Shown here: positions 43,308 through 51,292 of the stretch, piece after piece | Position numbering within the stretch: position 1 is the first letter of the stretch | How the letters are laid out: every line of letters begins with the position of its first letter | Assembly: GCF_008932245.1 (NCBI RefSeq) | Contig: NZ_CP034910.1 | Location: 1,426,001-1,490,000 of the forward strand | Reading direction: 5' to 3' | Origin: Sinorhizobium alkalisoli | GTDB lineage: Bacteria > Pseudomonadota > Alphaproteobacteria > Rhizobiales > Rhizobiaceae | DNA length: 64,000 nt | Position numbers and translations under genes: made by a program | The notes under the pieces: model-generated | Seen by the model: the letters and a program-made list of their open reading frames with translations, nothing else | What the model was told of the DNA's origin: nothing | Databases searched by the model: none

Positions 43308-45608
43308 ATGGCGGAACGGATCTCCTGTTTCGTGATGAGCGGTGGCGTCGGCTCGCGGCTTTGGCCGCTGTCGCGCGAGGATAATCCGAAGCAATTCCAT
43401 GATCTGGCCGGACACGGTTCGATGCTGGTCAGCACTGTCCAGCGCCTGAAGGCCCGGCCAGAGGGCGAAACGCCAATCCACCTGATCGCCTCCGAACGCC
43501 ATGCCGAGCGGGTGCGGGCGGACATGGCTGGCATAGATCTCGCGGGCGGCCGGGCGATCTTCGAGCCGGTCGGCCGCAATACGGCGGCGGCAGTGGCGGT
43601 GGCGACCATCGAAACGATCGCAACCTACGGCGACGGTCTCGTCCTGGTTGTTCCCTCTGACCACGAGATCGCGACCGAAAAGCAGTTTTGGGAAACCGTG
43701 GAAAAGGGCACGTCGGCTGCAAACGCCGGTAGGCTCGTCGTCTTCGGAATCACGCCCAGCCAGCCGGAGACCGGCTACGGCTATATCGAGGCGAGAGGGG
43801 AGGGTGATGTCCGCGATGTCGCGCGCTTCGTCGAAAAGCCGGACCTCGAGACCGCAAAAGCCTATGTGGAGTCTGGAACCTTCTTCTGGAACGCGGGCAT
43901 TTTCCTGTTCCGCGCCGGCGCCATGCGCGCAGCGTTCCGTAGCCACCGGCCCGAAATCTGGGAAGCGGCTGTGCGTGCCTTCGCGGCGGCGGCGAGAGAA
44001 GTTTCGGGTACATATCTGCCGCACGGGCTCTATTCTGCAATTCCTTCGGTCTCGATCGACTATGCGATCATGGAGAACGCCAGCGGCATCGCGATGGTGC
44101 CGGCCGGCTTCCGCTGGAGCGATCTCGGCTCCTGGCAATCCCTCCTCGACGTCAGCCCGACGGACGCGAATGGCAATGTGGCGGTTGGCGATGTGGTGGC
44201 CATCGATTGCGAGCACGCTTACCTGCGCAGCCAGGGACGCCTGCTTTCGGTGATCGGACTTAGGGACATTGCGATCGTGGCAACGGCCGACGCGACGTTC
44301 GTGGCACCGGTGGCGAAGAGCCAGGAGGTCAAGCGGATCGTCGAGCAGTTGGAAAAGTGCGGTCGCCTGGAGACCAAGTTCACACCAGCGCATGACCGGG
44401 TAATGCTGCCGGGCGCCTGGCGGCAGCGTGTCGCGCATTGGCTGTTGGAGGAGACGCTGCCGCTCTGGTCGACCATGGGCGTCGACGAGCGCCATGGCGG
44501 CTTCCATGAGGCATTGAGCTTCGAGGCTGCGCCTTTGACGAAGCCAAAACGCATGCGCACCATGGCCCGACAGGTCTATGCCTTTTCCGTGGCGAAATTG
44601 CGCGGCTGGGATGGAGACGCGGACCGGCTGATTGCCCACGGCCTCGCATTCATGGGCAAAGGGCGCACCGAAAGCGGAGGTTGGGCTCGGGTGCTTCATG
44701 TCGACGGCGCCATCGCCGACGCTTGCGAAGATGCCTATGACCACGCCTGCGTACTCCTGGCGCTGGCGCATGCTCATCAGGCAGGCAATCCGGACGCGCT
44801 GCGGCTCGGCCAGGAGACCTTGGCCTTTCTCGATGCGCATCTGGAGGATGAGCGCCTCACCGGTTTTCTGGAAACTTCCGACGGCACCGAACTGCGCCGG
44901 ACCAACCCTCATATGCATCTGCTCGAGGCTTTCCTGGCCTGGTACACGGCCACCGGCGAGCGCGGCTACTTGCGCCGGGCCGCACGTATCATCGACCTGT
45001 TCCGCAGCCACTTCTTCGATGCCGAAAGCTGGACCATCGGCGAATATTTCGACAACGCCTGGAAGCCGGCGGCAGGCGAGCAGGGACAATGGACGGAGCC
45101 GGGCCATCATTTCGAATGGGCGTCGCTACTGGTCGAGTTTGCCGGCAAGAGCGGCCAGGCGGATCTGATCGCTTTCGCCAGAAAGCTCTACGCCTCCGCG
45201 ATTGCCAACGGGCTCAACCGCTCGACGGGGTTGGCCTATGGTGCCGTGTCGCGCTCCGGCCTGCCGCTCGATCTCGGCTCACGGAGTTGGCCGCAGGCTG
45301 AGGCGGTAAAGGCCGCTGTTGCCCTCGACGGCACCGGGGGACCGGACCTCAAGCCAGAGATCGAGGCTCGTGTCGGCCACCTGTTCCGCTGGCATATCGA
45401 TCCAGCGCCGCTCGGCATGTGGATCGACCGCATCGACGAAAAGGGCAGAAGCGTCGCAACCGAAGTCCCGGCCTCCATCTTCTATCACCTCGTCACCGCG
45501 CTCATGCAATATCTCGACAAGACGGAAGGAGCGGCCACCGTTTACCAGTTGCCGGCATCCGATGGAAAATCCACTTCGGAGGCGTCCTTTATCAAGGCAT
45601 CGGCGTGA
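43308..45608 (+). CDS. manC: Mannose-1-phosphate guanylyltransferase fused to AGE-type isomerase/epimerase
   Basis: A 766-residue bifunctional enzyme. Residues 1-285 form the nucleotidyltransferase, with MSGGVGSRLWPLSREDNPKQ at 6-25, HLIASERHAERV and the FVEKP motif near 178. A short linker with left-handed-helix-like repeats follows. Residues about 370-745 form an (alpha/alpha)6 barrel of the N-acylglucosamine 2-epimerase/mannose isomerase family (GVDERHGGFHEAL, HVDGAIADACEDAYDHACVL, TNPHMHLLEAFL, EPGHHFEWASLL). The usual ManC cupin-type isomerase is replaced by this unrelated domain. It would convert fructose-6-phosphate or mannose to the needed precursor and make GDP-mannose. The ribosome site is AAGGAGA. 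It ends the island and a terminator follows. Confidence 0.88.
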   Translation: MAERISCFVMSGGVGSRLWPLSREDNPKQFHDLAGHGSMLVSTVQRLKARPEGETPIHLIASERHAERVRADMAGIDLAGGRAIFEPVGRNTAAAVAVATIETIATYGDGLVLVVPSDHEIATEKQFWETVEKGTSAANAGRLVVFGITPSQPETGYGYIEARGEGDVRDVARFVEKPDLETAKAYVESGTFFWNAGIFLFRAGAMRAAFRSHRPEIWEAAVRAFAAAAREVSGTYLPHGLYSAIPSVSIDYAIMENASGIAMVPAGFRWSDLGSWQSLLDVSPTDANGNVAVGDVVAIDCEHAYLRSQGRLLSVIGLRDIAIVATADATFVAPVAKSQEVKRIVEQLEKCGRLETKFTPAHDRVMLPGAWRQRVAHWLLEETLPLWSTMGVDERHGGFHEALSFEAAPLTKPKRMRTMARQVYAFSVAKLRGWDGDADRLIAHGLAFMGKGRTESGGWARVLHVDGAIADACEDAYDHACVLLALAHAHQAGNPDALRLGQETLAFLDAHLEDERLTGFLETSDGTELRRTNPHMHLLEAFLAWYTATGERGYLRRAARIIDLFRSHFFDAESWTIGEYFDNAWKPAAGEQGQWTEPGHHFEWASLLVEFAGKSGQADLIAFARKLYASAIANGLNRSTGLAYGAVSRSGLPLDLGSRSWPQAEAVKAAVALDGTGGPDLKPEIEARVGHLFRWHIDPAPLGMWIDRIDEKGRSVATEVPASIFYHLVTALMQYLDKTEGAATVYQLPASDGKSTSEASFIKASA

Positions 45609-45658
45609 CTTGCGTCGTTTGAAGGCACTGGCGCCGCTTCGCCAACAGGGCGCCACTG

Positions 45659-46273
45659 ATGCGCGAGAAGGAAAATCGCCCGGCTTCGGAGGACACGTGG
45701 CCGGGCGATTTTTCAATTCTTCAGGTAAGACATTGTCTTACAACGAAACAACGGAACACCCACGGGACGGAAGTTCGCGAGCTGTTATATCCGTGGCATC
45801 CCTGGTTTGGGCGGCCCGTTCATATTCATGAGGTGCTCGCGAAGGGAACCGCTGTTTTCCGTTGCAGCCTTTCCGGCGCTTCCTCTGGCAGATCTCTGGA
45901 AGTACCAGCATGGATGTTCGATCGGTCTCTGAGTGCGAATTGGCGCACCATGCCGTTTGCGCATGTTGAACTTGCCTGCCTGCAATCTTTGGCCGGGTTG
46001 CTTGAAGAGGCAGGCGGCCCATCACAATCGGCCAAGATGAGCGCAGCATCGGTCTCTCACGAAGCGAGTCGGAGAGATGTCCATGCCACGCCAGTTCATG
46101 ACATATCAGTTCGATCTGTTCTCGGGTCTACACAGCGGGAGGACAGCGGCGATGCCGCAATGGCAGGAGTTGCCGGAAGGGACGCGCCAGGCCCTGACGG
46201 CGCTCATGGTGCGCCTGCTCATCGACCACGCAAACGGCGGACGCGCCTCTCAACGGAAGGAGGCCGGTCATGA
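45659..46273 (+). CDS. Recombinase-associated protein, DUF5372-like (start and end uncertain)
   Basis: The reading frame is open for 204 codons. The convincing part is about residues 40-120, with [44 protein letters not shown] and [15 protein letters not shown]. It resembles small proteins found upstream of large serine recombinases in Rhizobiales elements. The nominal ATG at 45659 lies before the manC terminator and is unlikely to be used; no better start codon is in frame nearby, so the 5' end may have been lost. The last 65 residues, low in complexity, overlap the next gene in another frame and may be run-on. Confidence 0.45.
   Translation: MREKENRPASEDTWPGDFSILQVRHCLTTKQRNTHGTEVRELLYPWHPWFGRPVHIHEVLAKGTAVFRCSLSGASSGRSLEVPAWMFDRSLSANWRTMPFAHVELACLQSLAGLLEEAGGPSQSAKMSAASVSHEASRRDVHATPVHDISVRSVLGSTQREDSGDAAMAGVAGRDAPGPDGAHGAPAHRPRKRRTRLSTEGGRS
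45671..45711 (+). terminator. Rho-independent terminator after manC
   Basis: AAATCGCCCGG and CCGGGCGATTT form an 11-bp perfect stem with a 17-nt loop, followed by T residues. It lies 63 bp after the manC stop and marks the end of the polysaccharide island. Confidence 0.9.
45725..45741. other. Short perfect inverted repeat at left of recombinase cassette
   Basis: GTAAGAC-ATT-GTCTTAC has 7-bp perfect arms with a 3-bp spacer. It lies between the manC terminator and the first cassette gene, so it could be part of a recombinase attachment site or an operator; no second copy was found in the window. Confidence 0.4.
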
Positions 46274-46280
46274 TGCATGA
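46083..46280 (+). CDS. Small protein upstream of large serine recombinase
   Basis: A 65-residue protein, [20 protein letters not shown] at the start, then [20 protein letters not shown] and a polar tail. GGAG lies 8 nt before the ATG at 46083 (a second ATG at 46077 is too close). It overlaps the recombinase gene by 11 bp and carries that gene's ribosome site, so the two are translationally coupled. Its role is unknown; it could be a directionality or DNA-bridging factor, as small proteins next to large serine recombinases often are. Confidence 0.65.
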   Translation: MPRQFMTYQFDLFSGLHSGRTAAMPQWQELPEGTRQALTALMVRLLIDHANGGRASQRKEAGHDA

Positions 46281-48333
46281 GAAGATCGGGCCACACCATC
46301 TGGAGCGCAAGGCCATCCTGTACGTCCGACAGTCGTCTGTTTCTCAGGTTCTGCACAATCGCGAAAGCAGCGCTCTTCAATACGCCATGCGCGACCGGCT
46401 GACAGCACTTGGGTGGTCGCGCATTGAGACGGTGGATGACGATCTTGGTCGTTCGGCGGCCGGAGGCGTGACCCGTGCCGGTTTCGACCGAATGGTCGCC
46501 GAGGTCTGCCTCGGCAAGGTGGGCGCTGTGGCCGCACGAGAGGTGTCGCGATTTGCCCGCAACAGCCGCGATTGGCAGCAGCTCATCGAGATGTGCCGCG
46601 TCGTTGATACCGTTCTGATCGACCAGGAAGCGGTTTACGCCCCACGCCAGGGCAATGACCGGCTGCTCTTGGGCCTGAAGGGCAGCCTCAACGAGTATGA
46701 GCTCGATCTCTTGCGTCAGCGTTCCCTTTCCGCCCGCTACGAGAAGGCCCGCCGCGGAGAGCTTGTCGTCACGGTCCCGGTCGGCTTTTTGAAGGTTGGC
46801 GACAGGATCGAGAAAGATCCCGATCGGCGCATCCAGGAAGCCATTGCACTCGTCTTCAACAAGGTCGCCGAACTCGGCAGTGCACGACAGGCGCTGCTGT
46901 GGTTCCTCGAACATGGGTTGGATCTGCCGGTCAGGCGCGCCAATGGTGATGCCATCTGGCGCAGACCCAACTATGCGACCATCCACCGGATGATTGCGAA
47001 CCCGATCTACGGCGGCGCTTATGCTTATGGTAAGAGTCGTTCCGTGCCGGGATACGGTGGCCGATCTGGAATTCGTCGCAAGGCGCGTGATGAATGGCTG
47101 GCCTTGATCCCGGATGCGCACGAAGGTTACGTCAGTTGGGAACGGGCGGAGGCGATCCGCAAGATGGTCAGCGACAATGTACCGGCCAGCCGCCATCATG
47201 GAGCGCCCAAGCATGGCGACGCTCTGCTTGCCGGTCTTTTCCGCTGCAAAAGATGCGGCCGGAAGCTGACGGTCCGATACACAGGGGCCAACCATAACAT
47301 CCCGCGCTACTCCTGCTGGCGAGGGCTGCTCGACAATGGCGAGCCACGTTGCATCGCTTTCGGCGGCCTGCGGGTCGATGACGCGATCGAAGAGGCGCTG
47401 CTCGGGGTGGTCGAACCGGGAGCCATCGCGGCCGCCGTCGAAGCAGAGCGCAATAGGGCCAGCCAACGCGACCAGGTCCAGGACGCCCTCCTACGCGATC
47501 TTGAGGCAGCACGCTACGCCGCCGACCGGGCATTCCGGCAATACGACGCGGCTGATCCTGAGAACCGGCTGGTGACGTCGGAGCTTGAGGCGCGCTGGAA
47601 CAAGGCGCTCACGCGCGTCAGCGAGATGGAGAGTAAGATCGCCAGCCACCAAGCCGCGACGCCACAATCAACGCCTATGTCGACATTGGAGATGGCAGCG
47701 CTTGCGGGGAGCCTTCGCACCGTCTGGGCAGCGCCAGCGACCGATGCAAGGCTCAAGAAACGCATCGTGCGCACGGTTATTCATGAAGTGATCGCCGATC
47801 TCGACGATATGACCTCGGAGATCGTCCTCGTCATCCATTGGGTTGGCGGGATCCACACGGAACTGCGCTTGCCGAAGCGGCATCGCGGGCAACGAAACGC
47901 CACGCCCGACGACATCATTGAGGCGGTGCGGCAACTCGTCCTCATCGCCAACGACGATGTGATTGCCGGGGTCCTCAACCGCAATGGATTGATGACCGGC
48001 AATGGCAATCGCTGGACCCGCGAGCGGGTCACCGCACTGCGGTCATACCGCAAGATTCCGGTCTTTCGCCCGCAGTCAGACGGGATCGAGCCCTGGCTTA
48101 ATCTGGGCGATGCGGCGCGGTTGCTCGGGGTCGCGCCAAAGACGTTGAGGCTAGCCGCAGAGGCCGGCGAGATCGAAGGCGTTCATCCCTTGCCGGACGG
48201 TCCGTGGATCTTCAGCCGGTCAAAACTCGCCACTTCGCGAGCGCAACAAATCGTTCATCGCGCCCGACAGAACCCTAGATACCCCACGGGATCGCCTCCA
48301 GATCAGGAAAATCTATTCCCTTCAACAACATAG
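46270..48333 (+). CDS. Large serine recombinase with C-terminal excisionase-like HTH
   Basis: A 687-residue site-specific recombinase. The N-terminal resolvase domain has the catalytic Ser in [13 protein letters not shown] near residue 20 and the Arg-rich [20 protein letters not shown] near 76-95. A recombinase domain (about 170-290) follows, then a zinc ribbon ([10 protein letters not shown] near 324 with later Cys in YSCWRG and PRC), a coiled coil (about 390-470), and at the C terminus (about 610-670) a DNA-binding domain: [20 protein letters not shown] followed by SRSKL. It would cut and rejoin DNA at attachment sites by a Ser-linked intermediate. The ribosome site is AAGGAGG. All catalytic elements appear intact. 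Confidence 0.9.
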   Translation: MMHEKIGPHHLERKAILYVRQSSVSQVLHNRESSALQYAMRDRLTALGWSRIETVDDDLGRSAAGGVTRAGFDRMVAEVCLGKVGAVAAREVSRFARNSRDWQQLIEMCRVVDTVLIDQEAVYAPRQGNDRLLLGLKGSLNEYELDLLRQRSLSARYEKARRGELVVTVPVGFLKVGDRIEKDPDRRIQEAIALVFNKVAELGSARQALLWFLEHGLDLPVRRANGDAIWRRPNYATIHRMIANPIYGGAYAYGKSRSVPGYGGRSGIRRKARDEWLALIPDAHEGYVSWERAEAIRKMVSDNVPASRHHGAPKHGDALLAGLFRCKRCGRKLTVRYTGANHNIPRYSCWRGLLDNGEPRCIAFGGLRVDDAIEEALLGVVEPGAIAAAVEAERNRASQRDQVQDALLRDLEAARYAADRAFRQYDAADPENRLVTSELEARWNKALTRVSEMESKIASHQAATPQSTPMSTLEMAALAGSLRTVWAAPATDARLKKRIVRTVIHEVIADLDDMTSEIVLVIHWVGGIHTELRLPKRHRGQRNATPDDIIEAVRQLVLIANDDVIAGVLNRNGLMTGNGNRWTRERVTALRSYRKIPVFRPQSDGIEPWLNLGDAARLLGVAPKTLRLAAEAGEIEGVHPLPDGPWIFSRSKLATSRAQQIVHRARQNPRYPTGSPPDQENLFPSTT

Positions 48334-48445
48334 AAAGATGGGCGTTATGAAACAGGATTGTAGAACTCGACCCAATCATCCACGATCAAGCTGCCATCGA
48401 AAGCAGCAAGGTCCGAGACCTTCTACGGCGGAACGCGGTAGTCGA

Positions 48446-48646
48446 TCACGGATTCCACCGAATCTGCGGAGCCGGGAAATCGTGGTCAAAGAACACCCGA
48501 GTCGCGACGACCCGCTTCCACGGCCCAGGCTGGTGCCAAACGAGTTGGGTCTCCGTCGCCTCGTCCGGTTCTCCATAACGATCGATCACCAACTGGGCAG
48601 CCTCGCGGGATAGCTGCGGCCAACCCTCGACGTACTGGGATGTCAT
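48446..48646 (-). pseudogene. 3'-truncated remnant of a stress-type gene
   Basis: A 66-codon fragment begins MTSQYVEGWPQLSREAAQLV, has a strong ribosome site (AAGGAG) and reads through WHQPGPWKRVVATRVFFDHD before ending abruptly shortly after FPAP. My recollection of homologues is a protein roughly three times longer with this exact N terminus, so the gene seems cut at about 48465, where the recombinase cassette begins. A sigma-EcfG-type promoter lies 74 bp upstream. What the intact protein does is unknown. Confidence 0.6.
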
Positions 48647-48719
48647 GATTATCTCCTTCGCGGCGACCGCTCTCGCAGTCTGGTTGTCCTGATCTCCCGG
48701 AACCGGCGTCGTGACTTCC

Positions 48720-48744
48720 AACCGACGCCAGACCGTTCTGTTCC
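48720..48744 (-). promoter_or_regulatory. Sigma-EcfG-type promoter, minus strand
   Basis: GGAAC-N16-GGTT, reading leftward, 74 bp before the start of the truncated gene at 48646. It is back-to-back with the plus-strand element at 48777. Confidence 0.65.
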
Positions 48745-48776
48745 TTCACTCCGAGAGATCGCCACGGCCAGGGACC

Positions 48777-48801
48777 GGAACTATTGGCAACCAAGTTCGT
48801 T
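48777..48801 (+). promoter_or_regulatory. Sigma-EcfG-type promoter, plus strand
   Basis: GGAAC-N16-CGTT matches the alphaproteobacterial general stress response consensus exactly. It ends 25 bp before the start of the gene at 48827. Confidence 0.8.
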
Positions 48802-48826
48802 AGCGCTTTGAGAATGGGAGTGGACC

Positions 48827-49138
48827 ATGCCGCGCCAGGGAAAAACGCAACAGCACCAGCCGGACCTCACCAAATCGACAGGGACCGAAACCAGGCGTGA
48901 GCGCCAGAAGGCGCGCCCCAACAGCGAGGAACTGACCGAGCCGAAAGAGGTGTGGAAGGAATCCGAAGCAACCCCGCAGCCAATCCCGAAACCCAAATCG
49001 GAGATCGGTAGAAAGCGCGTCGCGGACGCGGGCGACCTCCAAGACGGGGAGCCCTCGCCCTACGAGACCGAGGTGCAAGCCGATCGCGTCGCAAAGCAGA
49101 CGGACCGGAATCGCCCCACGACGACAAAGAGGCGCTAG
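48827..49138 (+). CDS. Small hydrophilic low-complexity protein
   Basis: A 103-residue protein rich in Lys, Glu, Gln, Pro and Thr, with no hydrophobic core, starting MPRQGKTQQHQPDLTKSTG and ending in NRPTTTKRR. It is likely disordered, similar in character to stress-induced hydrophilin-type proteins; no family is recognised. It has a perfect sigma-EcfG-type promoter 25 bp upstream and a GGGAGTGG ribosome site. Its stop is 18 bp before the dispersed repeat. The PRC-barrel gene follows and may share its transcript. Confidence 0.6.
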   Translation: MPRQGKTQQHQPDLTKSTGTETRRERQKARPNSEELTEPKEVWKESEATPQPIPKPKSEIGRKRVADAGDLQDGEPSPYETEVQADRVAKQTDRNRPTTTKRR

Positions 49139-49156
49139 CGCATCGACCCGAAAATC

Positions 49157-49232
49157 GAAACCGGTTTCCGGAAAGTTCGATGCGCCGATTCAAAATGCGA
49201 CTCTTGAGCGCCTGAAGCGGTGCACGGCGCCA
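49157..49232 (+). repeat. Dispersed intergenic repeat, copy 2
   Basis: Ungapped relative of 34996-35071. It carries a palindromic CCGGTTTCCGG segment and GATGCGC. It fills most of the 114-bp gap before the PRC-barrel gene and supplies the sequence up to 21 bp from that gene's start. Confidence 0.7.
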
Positions 49233-49252
49233 GAACATCGAGGAGCAAGACA

Positions 49253-50008
49253 ATGCTATGGAGCGCATCCGACATGAAGGGCTGTGGCATCGATGCCACC
49301 GACGGCTCGATCGGTACCATCGGCGATCTTCTATTCAACGACCAGAACTGGACCGTTCGCTGGTTCGTCGTCGAGACGGGCTTGGTGTTCACCGGGCGAA
49401 AGGTGCTCTTGCCGCCATCGGCGATTCTATCGTCAGACTCCATTGGACGGCTTCTGTCCGTCAACGTGACGAAGCAACAGGTCAAGGACAGTCCTGAGAT
49501 CGATGTCGATGCACCCGTCTCGCGCCAGCAGGAAAGCAGCGTCTACGATCACTATGGCTGGCACCCCTATTGGGGGCCTCACACCTATTTTGCGCCCGGC
49601 GCCAGGGCTCCGGTCGTGCCGGCGCCGACTCCCGAATACGAGGAAGAACAGGCGGCCGATGTGCGAGGAGAGGGCGATCCGCATCTGCGATCCGCGAACG
49701 AAGTCACCGGCTATTACGTCAACGCAACGGATGGCGACATCGGTCATGTGGAGGACCTGGTCGTCGACACCGATGCCTGGGCGATCCGTTACATCGCCGT
49801 GGATACGGTGAATTGGTGGCCTGGCAAGAAGGTGTTGATTTCGCCGGCGTCCTTGACCGACGTGATCTGGGCCACCCAGACCGTGGACATCAACCTTACG
49901 CGCGACCAGATACGCAATGCGCCGGAGTATCTCCCGGGTGAATCGATCGATCGCGCCTATGAAACGCGCTACCACGACTACTACGGCTATCCCTATTATT
50001 GGAAATGA
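49253..50008 (+). CDS. PRC-barrel domain-containing protein (two domains)
   Basis: A 251-residue protein with two PRC-barrel domains. The first is near 1-75 (DMKGCGIDATDGSIGTIGDL; VVETGLVFTGRKVLLPPSAI) and the second near 150-225 (EVTGYYVNATDGDIGHVEDL; VDTVNWWPGKKVLISPASL). Each ends in a segment of the VNVTKQQVKDSPEID / INLTRDQIRNAPEY type. The linker is acidic and Pro rich, and the tail is Tyr rich (YHDYYGYPYYWK). The fold occurs in photosynthetic reaction-centre subunit H and in stress or RNA-processing proteins; here, probably a stress protein. The ATG at 49253 has GAGGAG; the longer frame starts in the repeat. Confidence 0.85.
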   Translation: MLWSASDMKGCGIDATDGSIGTIGDLLFNDQNWTVRWFVVETGLVFTGRKVLLPPSAILSSDSIGRLLSVNVTKQQVKDSPEIDVDAPVSRQQESSVYDHYGWHPYWGPHTYFAPGARAPVVPAPTPEYEEEQAADVRGEGDPHLRSANEVTGYYVNATDGDIGHVEDLVVDTDAWAIRYIAVDTVNWWPGKKVLISPASLTDVIWATQTVDINLTRDQIRNAPEYLPGESIDRAYETRYHDYYGYPYYWK

Positions 50009-50125
50009 CCCGGTCGCGAGCAGGCGCTGCCGCAGTACGCGTACCTCCGCGGTGATCGCTGCGGATGGGCGGTAGTCGGAAATTCACGGCAACTGCTTTT
50101 GTATCGGAAGCCTGTGCCGGCAAAT

Positions 50126-51193
50126 TTAACTTCCCGCCGACCTTTCAAGCTCCGCTTGCTCAGATGGTGCCTCGGCGCGAGAACGGTCGTCGTCCTCGCG
50201 TAACCAAAGCGTCTTCACCAGGACCACCGACAAAACGGTCAGCGGGGCGGCAAGAACCACCCCCATCGGGCCAAGGACGATTCCGAAGGCGACGATCGCG
50301 AAAATGGCCAGAGCAGGCGCGAGATCGACGGCCTTGCGCTGGATCAGTGGGGCAAGCAGCAGGCCCTCTGCCTGCTGGATAGCGAAGTAGAGCGCGAACA
50401 CGAGCAGCGCCTTGGTCGGCCCCTCTACCAGCCCGAGTGCAACCGCCGGTACTGCGCTGAGGACCGGACCGACATACGGCACGAATTCGAGCACCCCGGC
50501 CAGGAATCCGAGAGCCACCGCCGAGGGAATACCGAGAGCCAGCAGCCCCAGCGTCGTTGCGAGGCCCACCGCGGCCATGGCGAGGAACTGCCCGAGCAAC
50601 CATACCCGGAGAGCGTCCTCGGCCGAAGCGATGGTCTTGCCGGCCCTGTTTCGCCACCTACCCGGTAGCAGCTTGAGAAAGCCTTCACGATAGCTCCTGG
50701 GCCGGGCGGCGAGATATATCGCCCCGGCCACGACCAAAAGCGTCTCGACCAGGGACGAATAAATGACAGTCGAAAGCCCCGATATACCGCTCAATAGGCT
50801 GAAGTTCCGAAAAACGCCGCGCGCTTGCTGCTCGAGCCATTCCAGCGGGTCTTCAAGACCAAGCCAGTTGCCGGCCGAAACGGCCAACTCCGGAGCGCGC
50901 TCTGCTAACTGCGTTATTTCGCCGCCGATCTGAGAGCCGAGAAGGAAGCTGAAACCCGCGATGGCCGCAACGATCACGGCCGCGGAGACGAACAGAGACA
51001 GGTTCCAGCCGGTCCCGAGCCAGGTCCTGATGAATTGCGAGAAGGCGCTGAGCGCGATGGCCAGCAGGACAGCGGCGAAGACAAGCATGAGGAAATGCCG
51101 CAGTTCCCAAATCAGCAGACCGCCAACGACCAGTGCTGCCCCGACGAGGACGGGCCGGACCGAAAAATCCGTAGGTCTTGGGTTCGCTGACAT
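50126..51193 (-). CDS. AI-2E family transporter (membrane permease)
   Basis: A 355-residue inner-membrane protein with about 8 helices. Family landmarks are RHFLMLVFAAVLLAIALSAF, a soluble-looking segment around GEITQLAERAPELAVSAGNW, LLALGIPSAVALGFLAGVLE followed by FVPYVGPVLSAVPAV, and the ending GPMGVVLAAPLTVLSVVLVK. Members of the family export small molecules or Na+; 'AI-2' specificity is often not real. The ATG at 51193 has AGGTGA; an ATG at 51223 gives a longer form. The frame faces the PRC gene convergently. Confidence 0.85.
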   Translation of the reverse strand: MSANPRPTDFSVRPVLVGAALVVGGLLIWELRHFLMLVFAAVLLAIALSAFSQFIRTWLGTGWNLSLFVSAAVIVAAIAGFSFLLGSQIGGEITQLAERAPELAVSAGNWLGLEDPLEWLEQQARGVFRNFSLLSGISGLSTVIYSSLVETLLVVAGAIYLAARPRSYREGFLKLLPGRWRNRAGKTIASAEDALRVWLLGQFLAMAAVGLATTLGLLALGIPSAVALGFLAGVLEFVPYVGPVLSAVPAVALGLVEGPTKALLVFALYFAIQQAEGLLLAPLIQRKAVDLAPALAIFAIVAFGIVLGPMGVVLAAPLTVLSVVLVKTLWLREDDDRSRAEAPSEQAELERSAGS

Positions 51194-51292
51194 CCGGATC
51201 ACCTGCTTCGCTCGTGTCGCCATACTTGGTCGAATCGAAATCTCTCTCCGATGTTCCGGATTTGCGGAACCGCGAGGCAGACGGATTGCCGT

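Larger units (their letters stand above)
45712..48465 (+). mobile_element. Large-serine-recombinase cassette (approximate bounds)
   Basis: Three same-strand overlapping genes (DUF5372-like protein, 65-residue protein, 687-residue recombinase) inserted between the manC terminator and a stress gene cut off at its 3' end. Neither end is defined: the left is placed after the terminator and the right near the point where the truncated gene loses its expected sequence. No flanking direct repeat or terminal inverted repeat was found by eye, which is usual for serine recombinase elements. Confidence 0.5.

Noticed and set aside
45659..45711. Use of the ATG at 45659 for the first recombinase-cassette gene
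   Set aside because: It lies ahead of and within the manC terminator; translation from there would need read-through from the preceding operon.
45753..45780. GGAAC element as a sigma-EcfG promoter for the recombinase cassette
   Set aside because: The following GTT is at a spacing of 14-15 nt, outside the accepted range, and no G/CGTT is found at 16 or 17.
51240..51292. Sigma-EcfG promoter for the AI-2E transporter gene
   Set aside because: A GGAAC is present on the minus strand but the -10 part reads GATT, not C/GGTT, so the match is too weak.
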